Positions 1-8,861 of a stretch of 64,000 nucleotides of DNA are shown here, piece after piece. The notes beneath the pieces were generated by a model. It saw only the letters and a list, made by a program, of their open reading frames with translations, was not told the DNA's origin and did no database searches. The first letter of the stretch is position 1. The number at the start of each line of letters is the position of its first letter. Source of the stretch: DATENM01 sp045807765 (lineage in GTDB: Bacteria > Acidobacteriota > Blastocatellia > UBA7656); the NCBI GenBank assembly GCA_045807765.1, contig JBJMGU010000011.1, forward strand, positions 32,042 to 96,041. Direction: 5' to 3'. A program made the translations under genes and the position numbers.

Positions 1-1
1 A

Positions 2-652
2 CCGACCGAAGCCCGCGAAACGGCGCGCCCGACGGTCTTGCCGGACCTGCCGCGCAACACGCAGCCAGAGCGGCCTACGCGCAACCCAGAAACCACCGAG
101 GCCCAACCGACCGCCCAGCCCGATGTGACGCCTGCTGAAAAGCCTGCCGAGAGCAAGTCCACGAAACCGTTCGACCGCACTACGGATGCCGATAAGCCCG
201 CGGCCAACCCGCCCGCCGACCAGCCGCCCGCCGAAACCGAGCGGCCCCCGGCGCGCAAGCTGACCGGCCAGGTGCGCTCGGCAACGATTGACGTGATCGG
301 CAAGCGCGACTGGACGAGCACCGGCCTGATCGTCAAGCGCGGCGACCGCATCCGCATTAACGCCAGTGGCGCGGTGACGCTCGACCCGGCAAGCGGACGC
401 ACGACGGGGCCGGAAGGCACCACCGATATCACAGACGGCAAGAAGCTGATGGCCGAACAGCCTACGGGCGCGCTGATCGGTGTCATCGGCGCCGATAACG
501 ACGATTTCATCTTTATCGGCAAATCGTCGGAGTTCACGGCGACGCGCGACGGCCTGCTCTTCCTGTCGGTGAACGAAGGCAACCTCGGCGACAACGTCGG
601 CTCTTTCAAAGCGCTCATCGAAGTGCAGTCGCAGAGCAAAGGTAGGCAGTAG
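2..652 (+). CDS. PA-IL-like lectin-domain protein, 5' partial
   Basis: The reading frame is open to the left window edge, so the true start lies outside. The visible N-terminal part (about 85 residues) is rich in Pro, Thr, Glu and Ala and looks like a flexible linker. The last ~120 residues resemble the galactose-binding PA-IL (LecA-like) fold: a beta-rich segment with 'GDRIRINASG', then 'PTGALIGVIG', 'FIGKSSEFTA' and 'LFLSVNEGNLGDNVGSF', matching the family's ALIG/FIG/DNxG pattern. A role in carbohydrate or surface binding outside the cytoplasm is inferred from the fold only. The last residues (G-R-Q) and the TAG stop are encoded by the first units of a 7-bp repeat array, which is odd and is described separately. 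Confidence 0.6.
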   Translation, partial: PTEARETARPTVLPDLPRNTQPERPTRNPETTEAQPTAQPDVTPAEKPAESKSTKPFDRTTDADKPAANPPADQPPAETERPPARKLTGQVRSATIDVIGKRDWTSTGLIVKRGDRIRINASGAVTLDPASGRTTGPEGTTDITDGKKLMAEQPTGALIGVIGADNDDFIFIGKSSEFTATRDGLLFLSVNEGNLGDNVGSFKALIEVQSQSKGRQ

Positions 653-748
653 GCGGTAGGCAGTTCGTAATGCACACCTGGATGGCGGCGACGCGGCGGA
701 ACGATTAAGGATCGGAAAACTGCCTACCGCCTACCGCCTACTGCCTAC
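642..748. repeat. heptamer-repeat hairpin, word GTAGGCA (locus A)
   Basis: The left arm (642-664) is three heptamers GTAGGCA/GTAGGCG and the right arm (719-748) is their reverse complement with one extra unit, separated by about 55 bp. The upstream gene's stop codon (650-652) lies inside the second heptamer. The same word is used at 22554-22787. Confidence 0.8.
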
Positions 749-1145
749 TTCTCTGTAACACCTATTTTGCTTGACTTGCTCCATCCCTTAAAGTAGCCTG
801 TGCTTCTCGCATTCCCTTTCTCAGATCTTTGCTGCGCCACGGGCCGGATGAGTTGAATAGTTGCGCCGGTTGCGGCACGACAAACGGCAAGCTTCGGCTG
901 CCGCTTTGAAGAAGGGGATTGTGGGACTGCTCATTATCAGGTTGTTTCGATTTCACTCATGCTCGCACGACCGCAACGGCGTTGCCGTGCGCCAGGAGTG
1001 TCGGATCGGCGAGAGGCGGTCGCGCTGCTTCCATTCGTATGGCCCGCAACCTCGCGCGTCTCTCCCCGCGCCATCCGCCGGGTGGAGCGCGCACGCTTCA
1101 CGTTGGAACCAGTGAGAAACATTTACATCACAGAGAGGCAGGAAT
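749..1145. other. intergenic leader, no gene recognised
   Basis: About 400 bases before the TonB receptor. A possible sigma70-type promoter is TTGACT (771-776), 17-nt spacer, TAGCCT (794-799); the -10 is poor. That would leave a leader of about 340 nt. I found no known riboswitch core, and the short frames here lack good ribosome binding sites. The receptor's own site, AGAGAGGCAGGA, is just before 1146. Confidence 0.4.
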
Positions 1146-4100
1146 ATGTCGAGAATAAAACCATTCCATTCACTAGGCGCGCTGCTCATGGCGCTCTGTC
1201 TGAGTCTGGCAAGCGTTCCGGCGTTTGCGCAGTCGCAGGCGAGTTCCGGACAAATCGCCGGCGCAGTCGTTGACAACCAGGGCGCGATTGTCGCAAACGC
1301 CTCGGTCAAGGCAGTCAACACGCAGACCGGTCTCGAACGCACGGTCACTAGCGGCGACGATGGGCTCTACAGCCTCATCTTGTTGCCGCCGGGCGTCTAC
1401 CGCGTCACGGCCACGGCCCAGGGCTTTACGGCGGTCACCGTCGATAATGTCGAAGTCGCCGTCGGGCGCACGATTGACGTCAAGATCACCCTCGGCGTCA
1501 GCGGCGTTACGGAAGTCGTCAACGTCACCGCCGGCACCATCCAGGTGCAGACGACGCGCTCGGAAGCCGACGCCGTCGTCAACGAGCGGGCGATTGAGAA
1601 TTTGCCGATCAACGGTCGCCGCTTCCAGGACTTTGTCACCCTGACGCCGGCGGCCCAGGTTGACCCGCGCCGCCAGCAGATTTCGCTCTCCGGGCAGCTC
1701 GGCATTCACACCAACGTCAGCATTGACGGCGCCGACTATAACAACCCGTTTTTCGGCGGCATCCGCGGCGGCGAGCGCTCGAACAACGCTTACACCGTGC
1801 CGCAGGAAGCCATCAAAGAGTTCCAGGTCGTCGCTTCGGGCTACACCGCAGAATTCGGGCGCTCGACCGGCGGCATCGTCAACGCCGTGACCAAGTCGGG
1901 CACCAATGCCTATCACGGCTCGGGCTTCTACCTCTACCGGCCCAAAGACCTGTCGCGCAGCAACAACTTCATTGACGCCATCGAGCTGAGCCTGCGCAAC
2001 AACCTGCTGCCCGGGCAGACGCCGCGCGAGATCACCGTGGCGCCGACCCAGCACCAGTGGGGCGCGTCGTTTGGTGGTCCGATCAAGAAAGATAAGCTCT
2101 TCTTCTTCGGCGCCTACGAACAGCAGCGCCAGCGCCAGAGCCGCGAAGTCTTCTTTGACACCATTGGCAGCGTCGCTTCGACCCCTGCCATCTCCGAGGC
2201 GCTCAGCTTCTATCACTCACTGGAAGGTCCGTTCACGCAGACCAATGACGCCATTGCCTTCATCGGTCGCGCCGACTACATCGTCAATGATCGTCACAAT
2301 CTGAACGTCCGCTACAGCTACAGCCACAACGAGGCGCAGAACGCCGTCTCCAACGGCGTGCCGCTGTTCCCGACGATCACCAACGCGCTTTCCAACAACG
2401 GTACAGAGCTCGACACCACCAACACGGTGGTCGGACAGCTCAACAGCTTCTTCACGCCGACCGTGGTCAACGAATTCCGCGGCCAGTACTCGCGTGAAAA
2501 GCGACCGCGCCCGGCGAACGCCCAGCAGCCGCTGGTGACCGATTCCATCGGCAACTTCGGCACGGTATCGTTCCTCGGCGAAAACGTCGAGCTGGACTGG
2601 CGCGCGCAGATCATCGATAACATCACTTGGTCGCGCGGCAACCACACCTTCAAGGTCGGCGGCGAATACAATCACATCTTCGCCAACCAGACCTTCGGCT
2701 TCAACCAGTATGGCACCTACGGCGTCAGCGGCTCGGCGGGAACGCCAGCACAGGCCGCCGCGCTGCTCGCCCTGCTGAGCCACCCGGCTGGCGCCACCAC
2801 CAACCGCTTCGACAGCACGGCGGTGACGCTGGCCCGCCAGATTGGCAACCTCCAGGCGACGCTGCCGGACAATGAGGGCGCCGCCTTCATTCAGGACTCA
2901 TGGCGCATTCGTCCGAACTTCACGCTGAACGCCGGCCTGCGCTGGGAAGGTCAGTACAATCCGCAGCCGGAAGTCGGCAACAATGCTCTGATCAACTTGA
3001 TCAAAGGCTTCCGCTTCCCCTCGGGCCACGTCGTTGACCCGACCGAGATTCCCAGCGACACCAACAACTTTGGCCCGCGCCTCGGCTTCGCCTGGGACCC
3101 GTGGAGCGATGGCAAGACGGTCGTTCGCGGCTACAGCGGCATCTACTACTCGCGCACGCCGGCGCTGTTGTTTGCCGCGCCGATCAACAACTTCCGCGAC
3201 CCGGCGGGCGATCTCTCGGTGACCCTGCCGCTGCGCGCCGCGCCCCTCAACCCGAATGCCTCGGCCAACACGGTCTACAAACAGTTGAAGCTGATCGGCA
3301 TCGATCTGAACAACTTCACGCTCGACAAGCTGCCGGTGATCACCGGCGAGCAGGTGCAGCAGATCGCTAAGCTGCTCGGCGTTGACCCGCTGACCGCGGG
3401 CCTGGCACCGATCCTGATGGCGCCCGATTTCCAGAACCCGACCTCCGTGCAGTACGGCATCGGCATCGAGCGCGAGCTCAATCGCAGCCTGACGGTGGGC
3501 GCCGACTTCAGCTACGTCCACACGACGCACCTGCAACAGAATCGCGACATCAACCTGCCGCTGCCCTTCACCCGGACGACGGCTCCCGACCCATCGCAAA
3601 GGCCGTTCTTCGGGCTGCTGCTGCCGGTGGCTGACAAGGATCACCGCGACCGCCCGATTGCGAACCTCAACAGCGTGCAGATTCGTGAATCAACCGGCAA
3701 GGCGCTCTTCCGCGCCCTGACGCTGCGCGCCAAGTTCCAGCGCCGCTGGGGCCAGTTCAATGCTTTCTACGTGCGCTCGAAGAATCTCTCGACGGTTGAT
3801 AACGAGCGCGAGGCGGGCGGCGTTCTCTTCGAGAACGCTTTCAACACCGATAGCGAGTACAGCCTGTCGAACCTCGACATCAAGCACCAGTTCGTCGTCA
3901 ACCCGGTCTTCTTCCTGCCGTTCGGGATTGACGTATCGAGCGCCGTTCGCCTGCGCTCGGGCCGTCCGATTGACGCTCGCATCGGCTCGGACGTTAACCA
4001 GGATCGCACCAACCTCGACCGTCCGTACCGCGCGCCGGGCATCCCGTTCGAGCGCAATGCCTTCCGCAACCGCCCGGTCTACAACGTTGACATGCGCGTG

Positions 4101-4379
4101 CAGAAGCACTTCCAGGTGGGCGAGGGCCGTCGCCTGCTCTTCACCGCCGAGTTCTTCAATATCTTCAACATTGAGAACATCGAGTTGGCGGGCAGCCAAG
4201 TGACGAACTACTGCTCGAACACCGCCGACCTGACCTGCGGCTTTACCGGGCCGACCAACCCGAACTTCTTGCAGCTATATGATCGCAACCCGACCTCAAC
4301 GCGCGTCGGGAGCCTGCTGCTCAACAACAACCCGGGCCAACCGTTCCAGGTGCAGCTCGGCGCGCGCTTCCAGTTCTAG
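1146..4379 (+). CDS. Oar-like TonB-dependent receptor with carboxypeptidase-regulatory domain
   Basis: A 1077-residue outer-membrane protein. Residues 1-28 form a signal peptide ending in a VPAFA-type cleavage site. Residues ~32-115 are a carboxypeptidase-regulatory-like beta-sandwich ('GAVVDNQGAIVANASVKAVN'). Next comes a plug domain ('LPINGRRFQDFVTLTPAAQ', 'IDGADYNNPF') and then a long beta-barrel rich in aromatic-ended strands, finishing in the C-terminal Phe typical of barrel proteins. This matches the Oar/TonB family that is heavily expanded in Acidobacteriota. The substrate is unknown; members are thought to import large polymers or breakdown products using TonB energy. It has its own ribosome binding site and a strong terminator after it, so it is probably a single-gene unit. 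Confidence 0.88.
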   Translation: MSRIKPFHSLGALLMALCLSLASVPAFAQSQASSGQIAGAVVDNQGAIVANASVKAVNTQTGLERTVTSGDDGLYSLILLPPGVYRVTATAQGFTAVTVDNVEVAVGRTIDVKITLGVSGVTEVVNVTAGTIQVQTTRSEADAVVNERAIENLPINGRRFQDFVTLTPAAQVDPRRQQISLSGQLGIHTNVSIDGADYNNPFFGGIRGGERSNNAYTVPQEAIKEFQVVASGYTAEFGRSTGGIVNAVTKSGTNAYHGSGFYLYRPKDLSRSNNFIDAIELSLRNNLLPGQTPREITVAPTQHQWGASFGGPIKKDKLFFFGAYEQQRQRQSREVFFDTIGSVASTPAISEALSFYHSLEGPFTQTNDAIAFIGRADYIVNDRHNLNVRYSYSHNEAQNAVSNGVPLFPTITNALSNNGTELDTTNTVVGQLNSFFTPTVVNEFRGQYSREKRPRPANAQQPLVTDSIGNFGTVSFLGENVELDWRAQIIDNITWSRGNHTFKVGGEYNHIFANQTFGFNQYGTYGVSGSAGTPAQAAALLALLSHPAGATTNRFDSTAVTLARQIGNLQATLPDNEGAAFIQDSWRIRPNFTLNAGLRWEGQYNPQPEVGNNALINLIKGFRFPSGHVVDPTEIPSDTNNFGPRLGFAWDPWSDGKTVVRGYSGIYYSRTPALLFAAPINNFRDPAGDLSVTLPLRAAPLNPNASANTVYKQLKLIGIDLNNFTLDKLPVITGEQVQQIAKLLGVDPLTAGLAPILMAPDFQNPTSVQYGIGIERELNRSLTVGADFSYVHTTHLQQNRDINLPLPFTRTTAPDPSQRPFFGLLLPVADKDHRDRPIANLNSVQIRESTGKALFRALTLRAKFQRRWGQFNAFYVRSKNLSTVDNEREAGGVLFENAFNTDSEYSLSNLDIKHQFVVNPVFFLPFGIDVSSAVRLRSGRPIDARIGSDVNQDRTNLDRPYRAPGIPFERNAFRNRPVYNVDMRVQKHFQVGEGRRLLFTAEFFNIFNIENIELAGSQVTNYCSNTADLTCGFTGPTNPNFLQLYDRNPTSTRVGSLLLNNNPGQPFQVQLGARFQF

Positions 4380-4404
4380 ACGCAAGCGCAACTGACATTC
4401 ACAG

Positions 4405-4445
4405 GCGGCGGCGAGAGTAGGTCTCGCCGCCGCTTTTTTGTTTTT
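4405..4445 (+). terminator. rho-independent terminator of the TonB receptor gene
   Basis: A perfect 12-bp GC stem (4405-4416 with 4422-4433), a 5-nt loop and a T-rich tail with a single G interruption, starting 25 bp after the stop codon. Confidence 0.93.
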
Positions 4446-4627
4446 CCTGCAAGCTCGCCTTCGCGCTCCATTCCCTCACTCGTAAAGATTCCGGAACTCA
4501 TGACCGGTTTCGGTGTCTAATCGATTAGCGCCGGCCTAATGCTCCATCCCTAGCGCTACCCGTGGCGCGCAAGATTCTAAGGAGGTGCGGACTGCAAGGA
4601 GAACACTTCGCAGTCCGACTGAAACAT

Positions 4628-7171
4628 ATGCAACGCAGGCTCGTCTTGTCATTCGCCATCTTGGCGGCACTTTGTATTGCAGGTTACATCGTGCTTGCCA
4701 AAGCCAGTAAACATTCGGGCACCGGCTTTGTCGCCGGCGCCGATACCTCTGCCGGTCAGGGGGCGCTTCAGATCATTGATCCCGAAAAAGGCGCCGTCGC
4801 CGGCTCGTGCCCGCTCAAACATACGGATGTCAAAGCCGAGATCAGCGGCTTTCTGTCGCGCGTCGTCGTGACACAGGAATTCGAGAACCCTTTCAAAGAT
4901 AAGATCGAAGCGGTCTACACCTTCCCGCTGCCGCAGAACGCCGCGGTTGACGACATGACCTTGCGCGTCGGCGACCACACGGTGCGCGGCAAGATCAAGC
5001 TGCGCGAAGAGGCGCGGGCGATTTATGAAGCGGCGCGCACGGCGGGCCACGTCGCCGGCCTGCTCGATCAAGAGCGGCCTAACATCTTCACGCAGTCGGT
5101 CGCCAACATCATGCCTGGCGAACGCGTCACCGTGACCATCAGCTACGTCGAGACTTTGAAGTATCAAGATGGCGCCTACGAGTTCGTCTTCCCGATGGTC
5201 GTCGGACCGCGTTACATTCCCGGCACGCCCACAGGCCAGCAAGCCGGAGGCTGGTCGCCCGACACCACGCAAGTGCCCGACGCCTCGCGCATCACGCCGC
5301 CGGTCGCGCCGCGCGGACTGCGCGCCGGCCACGACATCGCGCTCGAAGTGGCGCTCGATGCCGGCGTGCCGATTGATGAGCTGAAGGCGATCAATCACGA
5401 AGTCAATCTTGAGCGGCCTTCGGCTCACAGCGCCATTATCCGGCTCAAGAGCCAGAGCGAAATTCCGAATAAAGATTTCGTGCTGCGCTATGACGTTGCC
5501 GGTCGGCGTGTCGAAGACGCGCTGCTCTTGCACCGCGCCCCGCACGGCAACAATGCGGACGGCTTCTTCACTTTTATCCTGCAACCGCCCGACCGGGTCG
5601 CGGCTGAAGACGTGATGCCGAAAGAGATCGTCTTTGTGCTAGACACCTCCGGCTCGATGGACGGCTTTCCAATCGAGAAAGCCAAAGAGTCTATGAAGCT
5701 GGCGCTCGACGGGCTCTACCCGCAGGACACCTTTAACCTGATTACCTTCGCCGGCGACACGCACATCCTCTTCCCGCAGCCGGTGCCGGCAACCCGCGCG
5801 AACCTGCAAAAAGCGCAAGCGTTTCTCGCCACGCGCAGCGGCGCGGGCGGCACAGAGATGATGAAAGCCATCAAGGCGGCGCTCGATCCGTCGGATGCGC
5901 AGGATCATGTTCGCATCGTCTGCTTCATGACAGACGGTTACGTCGGCAACGATATGGAAATCGTCGGCGAAGTGCAGAAGCATCCCAATGCGCGGGTGTT
6001 TTCCTTCGGCATCGGCTCGTCGATCAACCGCTACCTGCTTGACAAGATGGCCGAAGAAGGGCGCGGCGAAGTCGAATATGTTTCGCTCAATGACAACGGC
6101 TCGGCGGCAGCGAAACGCTTCCACGAGCGCATTCGCAATCCGTTGCTGACCGACGTGGTGATTGACTGGGGTGGCTTGCCGGTGACCGACGTTTATCCGA
6201 AGCGCATCCCCGACCTTTTCAGCGCCAAGCCGGTCGTCGTCTGCGGTCGCTACGCGCAGGGCGGGCGCGGCACGATCAAGCTGAAAGGCCGAGTCGCCGG
6301 CCACGACTATGTCAGAGAAATTCCGGTCGAGTTGCCCGACGCCGAAGCGCGCCACGACGTGCTGGCGACGCTGTGGGCGCGCACCAAGATTGACGACTTG
6401 ATGAGCCAGGATTACACCGGCATGCAATATGGCGTGACGCGGCCCGACGTCAAAGAGCAGATCACGCAACTCGGATTGGATTACCGCTTGATGACGCAGT
6501 TCACATCGTTCGTCGCCGTCGAAGAAATGACCGTGACGGATGGCGGCGCGCCGCGGCGCGTCGAAGTACCGGTCGAGATGCCGGAAGGCGTCAGCCACGA
6601 CGGCGTCTTCGGGAAAGAGGAAACCGAAAGCAGGGCCGTCGACTCGGTGGCCGTGAAGACAGCGCAGCCCTACATAGCGCCACCGCCACCGTCCCGGCCC
6701 GCCGACCCGCGAGGCGCGATTGGCGGCACTGACAATGGTACAGGTGTCGGCCCCGGTCGCGGCTATGGCACTGGCACCGCATCGCCCACGGTGGTGAATG
6801 CCGAAGCGCCGAAATCTAAGCGCGACGTTGACGAACAGCAGCGCAACCGACCATTGTCCGCGGAAGAGCAGAAGCGGCAGCAATTACTTGCCAAGCTGCA
6901 CCCGGCCATCGCCGCGCTCGTCGAACGGTTGCAGAAGAGCGGCACGCCAGCCGCCGCCGAAGCCCGCTTCGTACGCGACGGCAAGGCCGAAATTCAAGTC
7001 TGGCTGACCGTGAAATCCGATGCCCTGATGGCTCGGCTCAAGTCGCTCGGCTTTGAAGTCGTGGCCGATCCGAAATCGGCGAAGCTGGTCATTGGTCGTA
7101 TCGCACTCGATAAGCTCGCGGCGCTCGCCGAACTTGGCGAGGTGCGATACATCGCCCCGCAAACGCAGTAA
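4628..7171 (+). CDS. VIT and vWA domain surface protein (inter-alpha-trypsin-like)
   Basis: I prefer the ATG at 4628 because it begins directly with a signal/anchor sequence ('MQRRLVLSFAILAALCIAGY'); an in-frame GTG at 4562 would add 22 charged residues. From 4628 it has 847 residues. A VIT domain spans about 40-165 ('EISGFLSRVVVTQEFENPF', 'ARAIYEAARTAG', 'FTQSVANIMPGE'). A von Willebrand A domain follows, with an intact MIDAS metal site (DTSGS at 339-343 and TDG at 435-437). A Gly/Pro-rich linker leads to a ~90-residue C-terminal alpha/beta domain of unknown type. VIT-vWA proteins are extracellular adhesion or matrix proteins; the bacterial function is mostly unknown. Confidence 0.85.
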   Translation: MQRRLVLSFAILAALCIAGYIVLAKASKHSGTGFVAGADTSAGQGALQIIDPEKGAVAGSCPLKHTDVKAEISGFLSRVVVTQEFENPFKDKIEAVYTFPLPQNAAVDDMTLRVGDHTVRGKIKLREEARAIYEAARTAGHVAGLLDQERPNIFTQSVANIMPGERVTVTISYVETLKYQDGAYEFVFPMVVGPRYIPGTPTGQQAGGWSPDTTQVPDASRITPPVAPRGLRAGHDIALEVALDAGVPIDELKAINHEVNLERPSAHSAIIRLKSQSEIPNKDFVLRYDVAGRRVEDALLLHRAPHGNNADGFFTFILQPPDRVAAEDVMPKEIVFVLDTSGSMDGFPIEKAKESMKLALDGLYPQDTFNLITFAGDTHILFPQPVPATRANLQKAQAFLATRSGAGGTEMMKAIKAALDPSDAQDHVRIVCFMTDGYVGNDMEIVGEVQKHPNARVFSFGIGSSINRYLLDKMAEEGRGEVEYVSLNDNGSAAAKRFHERIRNPLLTDVVIDWGGLPVTDVYPKRIPDLFSAKPVVVCGRYAQGGRGTIKLKGRVAGHDYVREIPVELPDAEARHDVLATLWARTKIDDLMSQDYTGMQYGVTRPDVKEQITQLGLDYRLMTQFTSFVAVEEMTVTDGGAPRRVEVPVEMPEGVSHDGVFGKEETESRAVDSVAVKTAQPYIAPPPPSRPADPRGAIGGTDNGTGVGPGRGYGTGTASPTVVNAEAPKSKRDVDEQQRNRPLSAEEQKRQQLLAKLHPAIAALVERLQKSGTPAAAEARFVRDGKAEIQVWLTVKSDALMARLKSLGFEVVADPKSAKLVIGRIALDKLAALAELGEVRYIAPQTQ

Positions 7172-7179
7172 AAAAGCCC

Positions 7180-7275
7180 GACGCGGCGACGCGGGGACGC
7201 GGGGACGCGGCGAGGGAAAGAGACAGAGCTAACCGCTTGTCTTCCTTTCCCTGCGTCCCCGCGTCCCCGCGTCAC
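7180..7275. repeat. tandem-repeat hairpin, word GACGCGGS (locus B)
   Basis: The left arm (7180-7220) is four 8-mers GACGCGGC/GACGCGGG plus GAGGGAAAG. The right arm (7245-7275) is the reverse complement of most of it. The element starts 9 bases after the TAA of the VIT gene and fills the gap before gltX. A second copy with the same words and a related loop is at 63021-63140. Confidence 0.8.
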
Positions 7276-7341
7276 TCTTCCCGCGTCACTCCAGCCTTTT
7301 GCCTTGCGACGCAGCCGCCGGGTCGCTGATAATTTCAGTTT

Positions 7342-8826
7342 ATGGCTGAAACGGTCAGAGTTCGTTTTGCACCCTCGCCCACCGGTTATCTGCATGTCGG
7401 CGGCGCGCGCACGGCGTTGTTTAACTGGCTCTTTGCGCGCAAGCACAATGGCGTCTTCATCCTGCGTATCGAAGACACAGACGTGCAGCGCTCGTCTGAG
7501 GCGATGGTGCAGGGCATCCTCGCGGGGCTGCACTGGCTCAGGCTTGACGCCGACGAGGGGCCGTTCTTCCAATCGTCGTTCGGCGAAGCGCATCGCGCCG
7601 CCGCCCTCCGCCTCGTCGAAGAAGGCAAAGCGTATTACGACTTCACGCCGAAAGAACAGGGTGACGACCGCACTGTCAAAGAGCGCATACGCGAGCAGGC
7701 GCGCGAAGGCCGTGAGCCCAACCCCTACCGCGACCTGCCGCTTACGGAAGCGCGCACGCGCCTTCAGGCAGGCGAGACGGCGGCGATCCGCTTGAAGGTT
7801 CCCGAATCGGGTGTGTCGCGCTTTGATGATATGGTCTATGGCCCGCAGGAGCGCGATTACACAGACATTGAAGACCTCGTGCTGATTCGCTCCGACGGCC
7901 ACCCGCTCTATAACCTGTCGGTGGTCGTTGACGACATCGAGATGGGCATCACCCATGTGATTCGCGGCCAGGATCATCTGACCAACACCCACAAGCAGGT
8001 TTTAATTTACAGTGCGCTTGGGGCCGCTGTGCCGCGCTTCGGCCACCTGCCGCTGATCAACGCGCCGGGTAAAGAGAAGCTCTCGAAGCGCAAGCACGGC
8101 GAGATCGTTTCGGTGACGACCTACAGGGATCGCGGCTTTCTGCCCGACGCCTTTGTGAATTTCCTCGCCTTGCTCGGCTGGTCGCCGGGTGGCGATCAAG
8201 AGATCATGTCGCGCCAGGAATTGATTGAGCAATTCTCGCTCGACGGCGTCAACAAAGCGGCGGCGATCTTCAACTTCAAAGAGAGCGATCCCCTTGATTG
8301 GACCGACCCGAAGGCGCTGTGGATGAACGGCGAATACCTGCGCCGCATGCCGATAGACGATCTGCTGCCGCTGGTCGCCGAGCAGTTGAAGAAGCACGGC
8401 ATCTGGCGCGACGAGTTTGCAACCAATGAGCGCGACTGGTTCGCTCGCACAGCCGAGTTGTTGCGGGCGCGCTATCGCACGGCGGTTGATTTTGCCATAC
8501 TGGGGCGGCCTTACTTTTCAGATGACTTTGAATACGAGCCGGCGGCGATAAAGAAGAATTTGAAAGACGAGCGGCTGAAAGACCTGCTGCCCGGCCTCGC
8601 CGACCAGCTTGCGGCGCTCGACACGTTCACGCACGACAGCGCCGAAGCGGCTCTCAGAGCCTATTCCGAGGCACAGGGCGTCAAGGCGGGGCTGTTGATT
8701 AACGCCTCACGCACGGCGCTCACGGGACAGGCGGTCGGGCCGGGGATGTTCGACATTATGGTCGCGCTCGGTCGCGAGAAGAGCGTCGAGCGGCTGCGCC
8801 GCGCCGTCGAACAGGTCGGCAAATGA
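7342..8826 (+). CDS. gltX: glutamyl-tRNA synthetase
   Basis: Charges tRNA-Glu with glutamate using ATP. The 494-residue class I synthetase has the HIGH-type motif in 'PSPTGYLHVGG' (H18-G21) and the KMSKS-type motif KLSKR at 246-250, followed by the helical anticodon-binding domain. Length and motif spacing are those of a standard bacterial GltX. glnS lies 35 bp downstream in the same direction, so the two are probably co-transcribed. With a dedicated GlnRS next door, this enzyme is likely to be Glu-specific, but discrimination cannot be read from the sequence. Confidence 0.96.
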   Translation: MAETVRVRFAPSPTGYLHVGGARTALFNWLFARKHNGVFILRIEDTDVQRSSEAMVQGILAGLHWLRLDADEGPFFQSSFGEAHRAAALRLVEEGKAYYDFTPKEQGDDRTVKERIREQAREGREPNPYRDLPLTEARTRLQAGETAAIRLKVPESGVSRFDDMVYGPQERDYTDIEDLVLIRSDGHPLYNLSVVVDDIEMGITHVIRGQDHLTNTHKQVLIYSALGAAVPRFGHLPLINAPGKEKLSKRKHGEIVSVTTYRDRGFLPDAFVNFLALLGWSPGGDQEIMSRQELIEQFSLDGVNKAAAIFNFKESDPLDWTDPKALWMNGEYLRRMPIDDLLPLVAEQLKKHGIWRDEFATNERDWFARTAELLRARYRTAVDFAILGRPYFSDDFEYEPAAIKKNLKDERLKDLLPGLADQLAALDTFTHDSAEAALRAYSEAQGVKAGLLINASRTALTGQAVGPGMFDIMVALGREKSVERLRRAVEQVGK

Positions 8827-8861
8827 CCATAGAGTTTTTGCACAGGAGATAAAAGAGACCA

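Noticed and set aside
642..748. CRISPR array at the short tandem repeats
   Set aside because: Units are 7-8 bp with no spacers, arms are inverted relative to each other, and there are no cas genes in the window.
749..1145. Riboswitch in the long leader of the TonB receptor
   Set aside because: I looked for cobalamin-type and other conserved cores and could not find one; only a weak promoter can be supported.
5639..6883. 414-codon minus-strand ORF inside the VIT/vWA gene
   Set aside because: Shadow frame; the plus strand encodes an intact MIDAS motif and VIT domain.
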